This document shows positions 26,873 through 36,359 of a stretch of DNA of 64,000 bases, one piece after another (within the stretch, counting starts at the first letter, position 1; each line of letters begins with the position of its first letter). The position numbers were made by a program, and so were the translations under genes. This stretch comes from Streptomyces olivochromogenes (GTDB lineage: Bacteria; Actinomycetota; Actinomycetes; Streptomycetales; Streptomycetaceae). The notes beneath the pieces are model-generated. The model worked only from the letters and a program-made list of their open reading frames with translations, did no database searches and had not been told where the DNA came from. The stretch spans positions 603,308-667,307 of the forward strand of contig NZ_KQ948451.1 in the NCBI RefSeq assembly GCF_001514115.1, given 5' to 3'.

Positions 26873-27097
26873 TCATCCGCGGGTCTCGGGCCCCCAGTAC
26901 TCCGGGCCCAGACCGCGCCAGTCGATGAGGGGGGACACGGCCGCGGTCACGGGGTCCACGTCGAGACCCGCGCGTCGCAGGAATTCGGACAGGTCCTCCA
27001 GGTTGTAGGCCAACCCGAGGTTCTCGCCGTGCACTCGGACTCGGCGGCCACCGGTGTCACTCGGCGGAGCCACGATGACAGGCAACGGTTCGGACAT
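26873..27097 (-). CDS. Small conserved-type protein of unknown function
   Basis: A 74-residue soluble protein beginning MSEPLPVIVAPPSDTGGRRV, with the segment YNLEDLSEFLRRAGLD and ending WRGLGPEYWGPETRG. The composition is clearly coding and the ATG has a GAGG upstream. It resembles small uncharacterised actinobacterial proteins, but I cannot name the family. Confidence 0.65.
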   Translation of the reverse strand: MSEPLPVIVAPPSDTGGRRVRVHGENLGLAYNLEDLSEFLRRAGLDVDPVTAAVSPLIDWRGLGPEYWGPETRG

Positions 27098-27224
27098 GGA
27101 TCCAGCCTCGCCTCTCCGGTCCCGGCCTGCATCCCGGCCCTGGAAGTGTGGGTACGTCATACCCGAATTCAAGCACGTGTTCGATTTCCAGCGCACGGCC
27201 ACTCGTCACGCGCGCAGCCGGCGG

Positions 27225-27563
27225 TCACATCCCGGCGTCGGGAGCCTTGATGATCTTGCCGTTCTCGTCGATGGTGTGGGTGCTCCAGTAGGTGTCCCAC
27301 TTGTCGCCGACGTGCTGCGGGACTTTCCCTTCGGGATAGCGGACGTACCCCTTCGGCGGTTCGTCGCCGTTGGACACGCAGGCGCTGCCGGTGCCACCCA
27401 CCGTCATGACCGGGTACTCGCCACCACCGCAGCTCGCGTCCTCGATGGAGCAGCCGGTCAGCATCGCGAGGGTCACGCAGGCCAGCGCGAGGCCCAGGAC
27501 GGACCGCGACGGGCCCCCGCTGATCACGGACGACGGTCGGTGAACTCGGCTTGTCATACGCAC
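27225..27563 (-). CDS. Small secreted lipoprotein of unknown function
   Basis: 112 residues with a signal sequence ending in the lipobox LAMLTGCSIED; the mature part (~75 residues) has two more cysteines (ASCGGGEYP, SACVSNGDE) and ends in HTIDENGKIIKAPDAGM. GGGAG precedes a GTG at 27563; an in-frame ATG follows 6 nt later. Similar short lipoproteins are common in Streptomyces; role unknown. Confidence 0.72.
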   Translation of the reverse strand: MRMTSRVHRPSSVISGGPSRSVLGLALACVTLAMLTGCSIEDASCGGGEYPVMTVGGTGSACVSNGDEPPKGYVRYPEGKVPQHVGDKWDTYWSTHTIDENGKIIKAPDAGM

Positions 27564-27764
27564 GATGGCTCCCTCTGGACGGCTTGTGGGACCAGCCTGC
27601 GCGAGACAAGGAAATCGATCATGAGTACGCGTACTCGGATGCGGTGGGCCGTCGTACCCGATTCCGCGTAGGCACGGGGGCGACCACCCCCACCCGACCG
27701 AGCCACCCTCAGACCGAACCGGCCTCAGGCCGAGCCCCCCTCGGCCTGGGTCACCCTCGGCCCG

Positions 27765-28185
27765 GATCGGCGATTCGGTTGAGCCACTGCTCCATGAGAC
27801 CGCGTTCCGGCGCCGTCAGGGCGTCGGTCTGCGGGAGTACGGCCCGGAGGGTGACGGCGGCCGCGACGGGCCCGGGAGCGGGCACGGCAGGGACGTCCGT
27901 GGCGATCGCCGCGATGACCGCCTCGCGGGCGGTGCGGGACAGCTCCTGGTCCCGGCGGTCCTCGGGGGTGGCGATGAGCGTGAGCGTCGTACCGCAGCCG
28001 GCCCGCCTCGGCGATACGCCGTACGTGTTCGGCGAGGACCTCGAAGGCGGCGAGCGCCGCGGGCGAGGGCGTGCCGGGGCGGTACCGGCCGTACATCAGG
28101 GTGTACAGCGCCGGGTTGGCCAGGCCGAGGCCTACGTGCAGATCCCAGCCGGCACGATGGTCCTCGACCGGGTCATCGGTGGGTT
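27765..28185 (-). pseudogene. TetR-family regulator, C-terminal remnant with frameshift
   Basis: The minus strand reads [33 protein letters not shown] and [18 protein letters not shown], a TetR/AcrR ligand-binding domain. After that the coherent protein continues in a different frame (TLIATPEDRRDQ to MEQWLNRIADPG). The DNA-binding N-terminus is gone. It is back to back with a damaged NmrA-like gene, the partner such TetR proteins usually control. Confidence 0.7.
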
Positions 28186-28196
28186 TCCGGGCGGTC

Positions 28197-28869
28197 TTGC
28201 TGGTCAGCGTCACCGGAGCCAACGGCGGACTCGGCCGGCTGATCACCGAGCGGCTGCTGGAGCGCGTCCCCTCCGAGCGGATCGGCGCCGGAGCCAAGCG
28301 CATCCTCTACACCAGCCACATGGGCTCGAACCCGTCCTCCCCCTTCGCTCCGATGCGCGACCACGCCGCGACCGAGGCGGCGCTCCGGGAGTCCGGGGTC
28401 CCGTTCACCGCACTGCGCAACGGCTTCTACGCCTCCTCGGTCGCGATGCTGCTGGGCCACGCGCTCCAGACGGGCGAACTGGCCGCACCGGAGGACGGAC
28501 CGGTCGCCTGGAACGGCCCACGCCGACCTCGCCGAGGCGGCGGCGCTCGCGCTCACCGGCGAGGGCCTCGACGGGACGACACCCGCGCTCACCGGCCCCG
28601 AGGCGCTCGACCTGGCCGACATCGCGGCGATCGCCACGCGGCTCACGGGCCGCGAAGTCCGCCAGGTGGTCGTCTCCGACGCCGACTACCGCGCCAGCCT
28701 GCTCGCCCGTGGTCTGCCCGAGGCGGGCGCCGACCTGTTCCTCGGCCTGTTCGCCGCGAGCCGGCAGGGACAGTTCACGCCGGTCGACCCCACGCTGGGC
28801 CGCCTGCTCGGCCGACCCACCACGGCCTTGGCGGACTTCCTGAAGACAACGATCGCACCGGCCGGCTGA
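28197..28869 (+). pseudogene. NmrA-like reductase with internal deletion and frameshift
   Basis: The plus strand reads [19 protein letters not shown] (nucleotide loop), then jumps to [20 protein letters not shown], losing roughly 70 residues between. Near 28510 one extra A in TGGAACGG shifts the frame; the coherent C-terminus ([15 protein letters not shown] to [11 protein letters not shown]) continues in another frame. Both lesions make it inactive. Confidence 0.8.
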
Positions 28870-28936
28870 CGTCCGGGTTCCCCGTCAGTCGCGGCGGACG
28901 GCGGCCTCGTCCGCCGTGCGGACGGATCCGCGGGGT

Positions 28937-29743
28937 TCAGGCGCGCGTCCGCCAGCCGTGGTCGACCGGTCCGAGACCCGCGCCCAGGGCGAATCCCGCG
29001 GCGATCGCGCCGGTGACGTACTCCTTCGCCAGCCGCACCGCTTCCGGCACCGCCCGCCCCTGCGCCAGACCCACCGCGATGGCCGAGGCCAGGGTGCAGC
29101 CGGTGCCGTGCGTATGGCGGTTGTCGTGGCGCGGGGCCCGGAACCAGTGTTGTTCGGTGCCGTCGGTCAGCAGGTCGACGGCCTCGCCGGGCAGGTGGCC
29201 GCCCTTCACCAGGACCCAGCGGGGCCCGTACGACAGCAGTTGTTCCGCGGCCCGGCACATGTCGCGCTCGCCGGTGGCCTTGATCCCGGTCAGCTCGGCG
29301 GTCTCGTCGAGATTCGGGGTGGCCACCGTCGCGAGCGGCAGCAGGGCGGTCCGTACGGCGTCCAGCGCGTCGTCCGCCAGCAGCCGGTCGCCGTGCTTGG
29401 AGACGCTCACCGGGTCCACCACCACGGGCGCGCCGACGTCCGAGAGCAGTTCGGCGACGGTCTCGACCAGCAGGGGCGAGGCGAGCATGCCGGTCTTCAC
29501 GGCCTGCACACCGATGTCGTCCACGACGCTGCGGTACTGCGCGCGCACCGCCTCGGCGGGAAGCTCCCAGGCTCCCTGTACGCCGAGGGAGTTCTGCGCG
29601 GTGACGGCGGTGAGCACGCTCATCCCGTGCGCGCCCAGCGCGAGCATGGTCTTCAGGTCGGCCTGGATGCCGGCGCCGCCCCCGGAGTCCGATCCGGCGA
29701 TGGTCAGGACACGGGGCGGGGTGGTCGGCGTGTTCGCGGGCAT
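28937..29743 (-). CDS. thiD: Hydroxymethylpyrimidine (phosphate) kinase
   Basis: A 268-residue ribokinase-fold enzyme. N-terminal [20 protein letters not shown] is diagnostic of ThiD, followed by [20 protein letters not shown] and the C-terminal anion-hole motif [11 protein letters not shown] with the catalytic Asp replaced by Cys at GTGC, as in ThiD. It phosphorylates HMP to HMP-P and HMP-PP for thiamine synthesis. It follows the permease gene by 44 nt and is probably co-transcribed under the TPP riboswitch upstream of it. Confidence 0.93.
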   Translation of the reverse strand: MPANTPTTPPRVLTIAGSDSGGGAGIQADLKTMLALGAHGMSVLTAVTAQNSLGVQGAWELPAEAVRAQYRSVVDDIGVQAVKTGMLASPLLVETVAELLSDVGAPVVVDPVSVSKHGDRLLADDALDAVRTALLPLATVATPNLDETAELTGIKATGERDMCRAAEQLLSYGPRWVLVKGGHLPGEAVDLLTDGTEQHWFRAPRHDNRHTHGTGCTLASAIAVGLAQGRAVPEAVRLAKEYVTGAIAAGFALGAGLGPVDHGWRTRA

Positions 29744-29787
29744 GGTGGGTGTCACTCCGTACGAAGGGGGTGAGTGGGGGGGCGGGG

Positions 29788-31191
29788 TCAGCGGCGCAGG
29801 CGCAGCGGGGCGTAGACCAGCAGGGCCGCGAGGAACGCCACGCCGTAGGCGGTGTCGGCGCCGTGCAGGGCGTGCGCGACCGGGCCGACGTACAGGCTGG
29901 TGCTCATGAACGGCACCGCGGCGGCGAAGGCGGCGGCGAACGCCACGAGCGCGGGCCACCACGGATACCGGCGGGCGCTCTCGGCGGCCAGGTCGACGGG
30001 TGCGCCGCCGCGGGCCCTGGCCCGGGCGCGCCAGTCGACGGCGACGATCGCGACGAACCCGGGAATCCAGTAGCCGACGAACAGCAGGACGTTCTGGAAG
30101 CGGGCCGTGGTATCGGCGGCGTGCATCCACAGCACGAGCGGGAAGCCGAGGACGGCGGCCAGCGCGGCGGCGGCCGGGCGCGGCAGCCGTACGCCCATGG
30201 TCTGCAGGGCGAGCGAGCCGCTGTAGTCGTTCATGGCGTTGCTGCTCAGCGCGGCGAGCGCCACGGCGAGCAGGCCGAACGCGCCGAGGGCGCCGCCGCC
30301 GAGCAGGGTGTCGACGCCTCGGGCGGTCTGGTCGGTGAAGACGGCCGCGCCCCACAGTCCGAGGGCCTGGACGGCCACGAAGGACACGCCGATGCCGGCC
30401 AGGGTGTACCAGAACATGCGCGGGCGGGACGCCGTACGCGGCAGATAGCGGCTGAAGTCGCTCGCGTACGGCGCCCACGACAGCGCGAGGCTGAGTGCGA
30501 TCGTGCAGGTCAGGACGAAGGCCCCGACCCGGTCGGCGCCGTGCGCGGTGGCGGCGGGGGTGGTGTGGGCACCGCTCAGGAGCTTCACGGTCAGGGCCAC
30601 GAACGCGGCGGCGAGAGCGAAGGTCATCACGGTCTGGAGCCGGTGGATCACCTCGTAGCCGAGGATGCCGAGCGCCCCCTGCGCCGCCATCATGACGAGC
30701 ACGCCCAGCCAGAACGGCCAGCCGCACAGCTGGGCCAGCGCGTCCCCGCCGAAGAGGCCGATCAGCGCGTCCCAGGCGATGGACGACAGCCACTGCAGGG
30801 CGCCGGGGACGACCACGGCCCGGCCGAACGCGAGGCGGGCGAGCGGCAGCTGTCCGGCGCCGGTCTGGCTCCCCCAGGTGCCGAGGTACGCGGTCGGTAC
30901 CGCCCCCAGGAGGGTGCCCAGCACGACGGCGACGAGCGCGGTGGAGAAGTCCAGGCCGAGCGCGATGCCGACGGTGCCGGTGAACACGCCGGTCATGGTC
31001 AGGTTGGGGGCGAACCACACGGTGAACAGGCGGCCGGGGCCGCCATAGCGGTGGTCCTCCGGAACCGGGGCGATTCCGCGCGCCTCGACGTGCAGATCCC
31101 CCGGGGCGGTGGGCATCCGCCCGTCGAAAACGCCCTGCGGGCCTCCGACGGCCACCTCGCCGCGAGCGTTACGGGCATACGGCAACGACAT
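29788..31191 (-). CDS. cytX: NCS1-family permease, probable hydroxymethylpyrimidine transporter
   Basis: A 467-residue NCS1 (cytosine/purine/thiamine-precursor) permease with about 12 membrane helices. Family motifs include [24 protein letters not shown] and [16 protein letters not shown] riboswitch sits directly upstream and thiD follows, so the likely substrate is HMP rather than cytosine; this is inferred from regulation and context. The ATG at 31191 uses GGAGGG, which lies inside the 3' part of the riboswitch. Confidence 0.85.
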   Translation of the reverse strand: MSLPYARNARGEVAVGGPQGVFDGRMPTAPGDLHVEARGIAPVPEDHRYGGPGRLFTVWFAPNLTMTGVFTGTVGIALGLDFSTALVAVVLGTLLGAVPTAYLGTWGSQTGAGQLPLARLAFGRAVVVPGALQWLSSIAWDALIGLFGGDALAQLCGWPFWLGVLVMMAAQGALGILGYEVIHRLQTVMTFALAAAFVALTVKLLSGAHTTPAATAHGADRVGAFVLTCTIALSLALSWAPYASDFSRYLPRTASRPRMFWYTLAGIGVSFVAVQALGLWGAAVFTDQTARGVDTLLGGGALGAFGLLAVALAALSSNAMNDYSGSLALQTMGVRLPRPAAAALAAVLGFPLVLWMHAADTTARFQNVLLFVGYWIPGFVAIVAVDWRARARARGGAPVDLAAESARRYPWWPALVAFAAAFAAAVPFMSTSLYVGPVAHALHGADTAYGVAFLAALLVYAPLRLRR

Positions 31192-31196
31192 GAGAC

Positions 31197-31272
31197 ATCC
31201 CTCCGCCAGTCCTAACTGGTTCAGGTTCGACGGGTGTGATCTCAGCCCTCGTGCGGGGCACCCCGTGTCCGG
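31197..31272 (-). promoter_or_regulatory. TPP riboswitch (thi box)
   Basis: The minus strand carries the THI-element segments in order: GGGGTGC, GGCTGAGATCACACCC, GAACCTGAACCAGTTAG and GGACTGGCGGAGGGATG. The last segment provides the ribosome site of the permease ATG 6 nt further on, so TPP binding can block translation directly. It controls cytX-thiD. Confidence 0.92.
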
Positions 31273-31328
31273 TTCGGCGGTCAGGATAGCCCGGCGGGCG
31301 CGGTCTGCCCCAGGGGGAGGGGTCCGCG

Positions 31329-31346
31329 CGGGGCCGTACGGCCCCG
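31329..31346 (-). terminator. Hairpin after the maleylacetate reductase gene
   Basis: A perfect 18-bp palindrome (CGGGGCCGTACGGCCCCG) just 3 nt past the stop codon of the upstream gene. It is a likely terminator separating that operon from the riboswitch. Confidence 0.6.
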
Positions 31347-31349
31347 TGG

Positions 31350-32450
31350 CTACGCGTCGACGCTCGGCTCCCTGCCCTCGTACGCCGCCGTCAGCAGCGC
31401 CAGTACACCGTCCGCGGTGACCTCGCGCGGATTCGGGTACGGCTGCCCGGCGGCCTGCTCGGCGGCCACCGCCAGGTCGGTCTCCTTGAGGCCGAGTTCG
31501 GCGAGGCTCCGGGGGGCGCCGAGGCTTCCGGCCAGGGCCCACAGGGCATGGGGGACGTCTTCGGCGCCGCCCTGGGCGCGCGCGAGCGCTGTGAGGGCCC
31601 GGGGCGCGGCGGGCGCGTTGTAGGCGAGGGCGTACGGGAGGACCACCGTGTGCGTCTCGGCGTGCGGCAGGCCGAAGGTCCCGCCGAGGACGTGGCACAG
31701 CTTGTGGTGCAGGCCCATGGTGGTGGCGCCGAGGCAGGCGCCGCAGAGCCAGGCGCCGTACAAGGCCCAGCCGCGCGCGTCGAGGTCGCCGGGGGCGGCG
31801 GCCACCAGCGGCAGGGCCTGCGTCATCGCCCGTACGCCCTCCTCGGCCATGAGCGAGACGAGGGGCGAGGCGTCGGGCGCGTAGAGGGCCTCGACGGCGT
31901 GGGCGAGCGCGTTGACGCCGCTGGTGACGGTGAGGGGGACGGGGAGCGAGAGGGTGAGTTCGGGGTCGTAGACGACGCTGCGGGGCTGGACGGCGGGGTC
32001 GCGGCCGGTGCGCTTGGCGCCGTGCTCGGTGAGTCCCCAGACCGGGGTCATCTCGGAGCCTGAGTAGGTGGAGGGCACGGCGATCAGGGGCAGGCCGGTG
32101 CGCAGCGCGATCGCCTTGCCCAGGCCGATCGCCGAGCCGCCGCCGACCGCGACACACCCGTCGGCGCCGGCCGCGCGCGCCGCCTCGACGGCCCGGTCGG
32201 CGACCTCGACGGGTACGTGCATCCGGGCCTCGGCGTGCAGCCCCGCGCAGGCCTCGCCCAGGGCGTCCGCGACCGCGCGTGCCGTGCCCTCGCCCCTGCT
32301 GCCGCAGACCACCAGCACCCTGCGCAGCCCGAGCCGGGCGGCCTCGTCGGGGGTCGCGGAGACGGCGGCGCCGGGCCGGAAGACGATCCGCGCGGGCTGG
32401 GTCTCGTACGAGAAGTCGAGCGGGGTGTTCGTGTCGGTCATGGTGCTCAT
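31350..32450 (-). CDS. Maleylacetate reductase
   Basis: A 366-residue iron-type alcohol-dehydrogenase-family protein. It has VAVGGGSAIGLGKAIA (nucleotide binding), PSTYSGSEMTPVWGLTE, and the His-rich core GLHHKLCHVLGGTFGLPHAETH. These are the hallmarks of maleylacetate reductases, which reduce maleylacetate to 3-oxoadipate with NAD(P)H. Its ATG overlaps the dioxygenase stop (ATGA), so the two steps of hydroxyquinol degradation are coupled. Confidence 0.93.
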   Translation of the reverse strand: MSTMTDTNTPLDFSYETQPARIVFRPGAAVSATPDEAARLGLRRVLVVCGSRGEGTARAVADALGEACAGLHAEARMHVPVEVADRAVEAARAAGADGCVAVGGGSAIGLGKAIALRTGLPLIAVPSTYSGSEMTPVWGLTEHGAKRTGRDPAVQPRSVVYDPELTLSLPVPLTVTSGVNALAHAVEALYAPDASPLVSLMAEEGVRAMTQALPLVAAAPGDLDARGWALYGAWLCGACLGATTMGLHHKLCHVLGGTFGLPHAETHTVVLPYALAYNAPAAPRALTALARAQGGAEDVPHALWALAGSLGAPRSLAELGLKETDLAVAAEQAAGQPYPNPREVTADGVLALLTAAYEGREPSVDA

Positions 32451-33370
32451 TCCGGTTCGAGTACGAGGTCGAAGCGGGCGTGGCGGAAGGGGTTCGGGAG
32501 GCCGAACTCCCTTGCCAGGGACGGGTCGTCGGTCTCCGTGAAGTCCTGGACCAGGCTCTTCTTGACCGCGAACACCGCGTCGGAGTCGAGGTAGTCGCTG
32601 CCCGCGACGAAGATGTGCGTGGTGACCGGGGCGTGGCCCTCGGCCGAGGCGATGAAGTGGATGTGGGCGGGGCGGTAGGGGTGCCGGGCCGTGGCGCGCA
32701 GCAGTTCGCCGACCGGGCCGTCGGTGGGGATCGGGTACGGGCTCGGTACGCAGGTGCGGAACCAGAAGCGGCCGTCGGCGTCGGCGGTGAACAGTCCCCG
32801 ACCGTTGCCGGCCGGCTGGACGTCCGGCTGCTGTACGTCGTAGTAGCCCTCGGAGTCGGCCTGCCACACGTCGAGGACCGCGCCCGGCAGCGGGGTGCCC
32901 CCCTTGCCCAGTACCCGGCCGCTGACCACGCACGGCTCGCCCCTGCCCACCAGATCGATGTTCGCGCCGAGTGCGCGGATCGGCGATCTGGTCAGGTGGA
33001 ACGGGCCGAGGACCGTCGACTCGGTGGCGCCCGGGTCGCGGTGGCCGCCCAGGGTCTCCACGAGCATGGAGACGCCGAGCACGTCCGACAGCAGGATGAA
33101 CTCCTGACGGGTGTCGGTGCACCGCTGCCCGGTCGCGGTCAGGAATCCGATCGCGCGTTCCCATTCCGCCATCGTCGGCTCCGTCTCGCGCACGAAATCG
33201 TGCAGATGGCGGGTGAGCGCGCCGAGCAGTTCACGCAGACGCGGATCGGCCGTGCCGCGCAAACTGTCGACGACGGCGTCGGTGATGCCGTGCGTGAAGT
33301 CGGTCGGGGCCTCGACCGTGGCATCGGCCGTGGCATCGGCCGTCGTCGAACGGTTGGGTTCGTCTGTCAT
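32447..33370 (-). CDS. Hydroxyquinol 1,2-dioxygenase (intradiol)
   Basis: A 307-residue intradiol dioxygenase: N-terminal helical dimerisation domain (to ~residue 110), then the catalytic beta-sandwich with VLGPFHLTRSP, LDVWQADSEGYYDVQQ (Fe-ligand Tyr) and YRPAHIHFIASAEGH (Fe-ligand His pair). The presence of a maleylacetate reductase as the next gene points to hydroxyquinol rather than catechol as substrate. GAGGAG precedes the ATG. The route would yield 3-oxoadipate from resorcinol-type aromatics. Confidence 0.92.
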   Translation of the reverse strand: MTDEPNRSTTADATADATVEAPTDFTHGITDAVVDSLRGTADPRLRELLGALTRHLHDFVRETEPTMAEWERAIGFLTATGQRCTDTRQEFILLSDVLGVSMLVETLGGHRDPGATESTVLGPFHLTRSPIRALGANIDLVGRGEPCVVSGRVLGKGGTPLPGAVLDVWQADSEGYYDVQQPDVQPAGNGRGLFTADADGRFWFRTCVPSPYPIPTDGPVGELLRATARHPYRPAHIHFIASAEGHAPVTTHIFVAGSDYLDSDAVFAVKKSLVQDFTETDDPSLAREFGLPNPFRHARFDLVLEPE

Positions 33371-33386
33371 GCCGCTCCTCGTGGTG

Positions 33387-34619
33387 CTATCGGGACTGAT
33401 CGCCGTCGGCGCCCGGGTCCACGAAGTGGAAGCCGGGCTCGGGAAACCTGGCGAACGCCCGGTGGGGCACGGACGAGGTGTAGGCACCCGCGAGGGAGGA
33501 CACCACGCGGTCGCCGGCCCGCAGCCCCGGCGCCCGGACGTCCCGGACCAGGATGTCCCTGGAGGTGCTCAACTGGCCGGTGAGCGTGACCCGTTCGCGG
33601 CGTACCACGGGCCGCGGCCAGGAGTAGGGCCACACGTCCACCTCGAGTACGGACCAGGGCTGGTCGGGCCACGGCTGGTCGGGCCTCCTGGACGCCGATG
33701 TGCGCAGGTTCACCCCGCCACCGCGGACGACGGCGAAGTCCTCGCTTGCGCCGTGCTCGACGTCCAGCACCTCGCTCGCGTACCAGCCGCAGTACGCCGT
33801 CAGCGCGCGACCGGGCTCGATACTCAGGGTCAGTTCCGGGTGCGCGGCGACGAGTCGGGCGAGTCCCTCGCCGTACGACTGCCAGTCGAAACGGCGTTCG
33901 GGGTGTTCGTAGTCCACCGCCATGCCGCCCCCGACGTCCACCTCGGTGAGGCGCAGGCCGTGTCGCGCGGCGAGTTCCCCCGTCCAGGCGACGACGCTCT
34001 CGGCGACCGCGAGGTGTTCGGGGGCCTGCAGGCCGTTGGCCAAGTGGGCGTACACACCGCGCAGTTCGAGGTTCGGGTAGCTGCCGTCGGTGAGCAGACC
34101 GACGATCGTGTCCGCCTGTGCCGGGGCGAGGCCGGAGGTACTGCGGGCACGGTCGCCGTCGGTGAGCAGGTGGTCGGCCACCCGGAGGTCGAAGCGCGGC
34201 AGGACCGCCACCCGGCCGTCCGGAGCGTGCCGCTGGGCCAGCCCGGCCAGCATGTACAGCTCGTACTCGCTCTCCACGAGGAAACGCGTCACGCCCCGCT
34301 CCAGCGCGTCCAGGAGCTCCGTCGGAGTCTTGTCCTGGCCGCCGAAGGCCAGTGGATGCTCCGGCGCCGCCCGGGTGACGTGGGCCAGTTCGCTGTCGGT
34401 GGAGACCTTGTAGCCGTCGACGTACGGGGCGAGCGCGGTCAGGATCTCCGGTTCCCGGTTGGCCTGGGTCGCGTAGTACAGCTCGACGCGCTCGGGCAGT
34501 GCGGCCCGCACCGACGCGGCGTGTGCGCGCAGTGCCGCCAAGTCGTACACATAAGCGGGAAGTTCCGTGGGCGGCAGGGTCAGGATGCGGTCGCGCACCG
34601 CGAGTGAGGGTGTGTTCAT
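33387..34619 (-). CDS. Fold-type III PLP decarboxylase-like protein lacking the PLP lysine
   Basis: A 410-residue member of the diaminopimelate/ornithine decarboxylase family by overall pattern: LPAYVYDLAALRAH, then LYYATQANREPEIL, VDVGGGMAVDYEHP (phosphate loop), SIEPGRALTA and the C-terminal SLAGAYTSSVPHR. The position that is Lys in the usual AVKAN motif is Gln52 here, so no internal Schiff base with PLP is possible. It starts the operon with the hydroxyquinol dioxygenase (16-nt gap). It may be a non-catalytic or PLP-independent protein; function unknown. Confidence 0.8.
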   Translation of the reverse strand: MNTPSLAVRDRILTLPPTELPAYVYDLAALRAHAASVRAALPERVELYYATQANREPEILTALAPYVDGYKVSTDSELAHVTRAAPEHPLAFGGQDKTPTELLDALERGVTRFLVESEYELYMLAGLAQRHAPDGRVAVLPRFDLRVADHLLTDGDRARSTSGLAPAQADTIVGLLTDGSYPNLELRGVYAHLANGLQAPEHLAVAESVVAWTGELAARHGLRLTEVDVGGGMAVDYEHPERRFDWQSYGEGLARLVAAHPELTLSIEPGRALTAYCGWYASEVLDVEHGASEDFAVVRGGGVNLRTSASRRPDQPWPDQPWSVLEVDVWPYSWPRPVVRRERVTLTGQLSTSRDILVRDVRAPGLRAGDRVVSSLAGAYTSSVPHRAFARFPEPGFHFVDPGADGDQSR

Positions 34620-34964
34620 GGGGCACTCCGGGTCGTGTGGTGCAGGATACCGTCGGCACGCGACGAAGGCGGCGGACGGGGACCGGAGTGACGGCCCGGC
34701 GGACGCAGGCGATCGGGGACATGACACGTGCCACGGCAGCCGTCGAAATCGACGGGACCGAGCGTCCGGTTGGGCGCGGTGGCCGGGAACCAGGAGACCG
34801 GCGGCGCCGTGCTCCCGCACGCCGACGCCTCCGCTCGCAGGGCCCGCGCCCTGTGGCATCCCACCATCATGCTGATCCGCGACTCCATACCCGAGGCCCC
34901 ACTCGATCTCTACCCGGTGGGAGATCCTTCGGCACCTCGAGCGGTCGACGGTGGCCTGAACGCG
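34620..34964. other. Gene-free region
   Basis: 345 bp upstream of the catabolic operon. It should contain that operon's promoter. A plus-strand stretch near 34855-34925 looks faintly protein-like (MLIRDSIPEAPLDLYPVGD) but has no start signals or continuation. Nothing else is seen. Confidence 0.4.
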
Positions 34965-35003
34965 ACGCGGTGCCCGACCCCGGATCGGGGTCGGGCACCG
35001 CGT
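34965..35003 (-). terminator. Strong hairpin terminator of the SH3-like gene
   Basis: A perfect 18-bp stem (34965-34982 with 34986-35003) closed by a 3-nt loop, beginning 10 nt past the stop codon at 35013. Confidence 0.85.
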
Positions 35004-35012
35004 GTGGGTCGG

Positions 35013-35366
35013 TCAGCAGGTGGCGGAGGCCGGAAGGCCGCCGTACTGGTCGCCCTTGAGGTAGACGGCGCTCACATAGCCTTCGGCCAGTCGCACCCAG
35101 ACGTCGTTGACGTAGCCGTTGTCGCGGATGGTCTCGCCGTGGGTCCAGCAGGAGGCGCCGCGCGGCTGCCCGGCGGCGACGTGCCCGGTGATGTCGGTGG
35201 TGGTCCAGGGCCCGGAGCGGACGTTGACGTTCACATACGGCGTGACGGCGTACGGCAGTCCCGCCGCCGCGGCCTGCGCCCCGGCCGCGCCGGTCAGCAG
35301 CAGTCCGGTGGCCAGCGCGCCGACCCCCGCCGTGGCGAACGCCTTGGTCCTCATCCTCATGGTCAT
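35013..35366 (-). CDS. Small secreted SH3-like domain protein
   Basis: 117 residues. Signal peptide (MTMRMRTKAFATAGVG..., cleaved near AQAAAA), then a bacterial SH3-like fold with VNVNVRSGPWTTTDITGHV and DVWVRLAEGYVSAVYLKGD, plus a possible disulfide (ASCW...SATC). Such modules bind cell-wall peptides. GGAAGGA precedes the ATG, and a strong hairpin follows, so it is monocistronic. Confidence 0.85.
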   Translation of the reverse strand: MTMRMRTKAFATAGVGALATGLLLTGAAGAQAAAAGLPYAVTPYVNVNVRSGPWTTTDITGHVAAGQPRGASCWTHGETIRDNGYVNDVWVRLAEGYVSAVYLKGDQYGGLPASATC

Positions 35367-35599
35367 ACGGTCCTTCCCCGTGGTGGAGTCCGGACGTGTT
35401 CCCGGGCCGGGCCGTGCGACCCACCCGGTCACGCCCGGGCCCACCCTGCCGGGTCGACACCCGGGGACGGAACTTCTTTCGACGACGCTCGAAACGTCCG
35501 GCCACGACGGGCCGGTACGCGCCGGTGGCCCGGAGTTCGAAGCCGGCGCATCCGTCCGCGCGGCCCCACCGCGCGTCCGACCTGTCGCACAATGGGGCG

Positions 35600-36292
35600 A
35601 TGATCGACGGTACTTCGCCGACAACCGCCCCACCGCCACCCGAGTTGGTCGAAGACGACGAGCTGACCGGCCATGTCGTGGTGGCCAACAGCACCATGAA
35701 CCGCGAACGTGTCCTGACGGGCGTCAACAGCTACGCCCGCGAACTCGGCTTCTCCCCCGCCGAGTTCCTGCACGACCACGGACCCGACCCGTCCTGGCTG
35801 GACCTGTGCAGCGGAGAGGGACTCGCCCTCCGCGAGGCGGCGCGGCAACTCCCGCAGGCCGTCATCACGGGCGTGGACCTGGTCGGCCCGCTGCTGCGGA
35901 CGGCCCTGCCCGACGGCCTCGAACTCGTCACCGCGGACCTCGGCCGGTGGTCGCCGGATCGCCGCTACGACCTCATCACCTGCGTCCACGGACTGCACTA
36001 CATCGGCGACCGGCTCGCCCTGCTGGAGCGGGCCGCCTCCTGGCTCACCGGCACCGGCCTGCTGGTCGCCCATCTCGATCCCTCGACGCTGCGGCGCCCG
36101 GACGGCAGCGACGCGTCCCGACCGGTCCTGGCGGCACTGCGGGCCGCCGGCTTCCAGTACGCGGCCCGCCACCACCGCCTCAGCCTGCGGGGCGGCCGCC
36201 CCGTCACGCTGCCCTTCGCCTACCTCGGCGCCGACCCGCACGCCGGCCCCAACTACACGGGCCAGCCGGCCGTCGCCTCCTACTACCGCTGA
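35600..36292 (+). CDS. Class I SAM-dependent methyltransferase
   Basis: A 230-residue Rossmann-fold methyltransferase: motif I SWLDLCSGEGLALREAA, motif II-like VITGVDLVGPLL, and DLITCVHGLHYIGDRLALLE in the motif III-IV region. No substrate can be deduced. The ATG at 35600 follows a weak GGGG site; longer in-frame extensions upstream are low-complexity and unlikely. It converges on the alpha-galactosidase gene. Confidence 0.8.
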   Translation: MIDGTSPTTAPPPPELVEDDELTGHVVVANSTMNRERVLTGVNSYARELGFSPAEFLHDHGPDPSWLDLCSGEGLALREAARQLPQAVITGVDLVGPLLRTALPDGLELVTADLGRWSPDRRYDLITCVHGLHYIGDRLALLERAASWLTGTGLLVAHLDPSTLRRPDGSDASRPVLAALRAAGFQYAARHHRLSLRGGRPVTLPFAYLGADPHAGPNYTGQPAVASYYR

Positions 36293-36359
36293 GTTCCCGT
36301 CCGACCCCCTGAAACGAGGAAGAGGCCGTTTCGGTATGTCCGACAGTCTTGGCGAATCG

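Noticed and set aside
29749..31215. A long plus-strand open frame opposite the permease gene
   Set aside because: Low-complexity Gly/Ala/Arg composition and no ribosome site; the minus strand holds a clear NCS1 permease.
31350..33164. A single long protein joining dioxygenase and maleylacetate reductase
   Set aside because: The upstream part is out of frame with the dioxygenase; the real start overlaps the dioxygenase stop by four bases.
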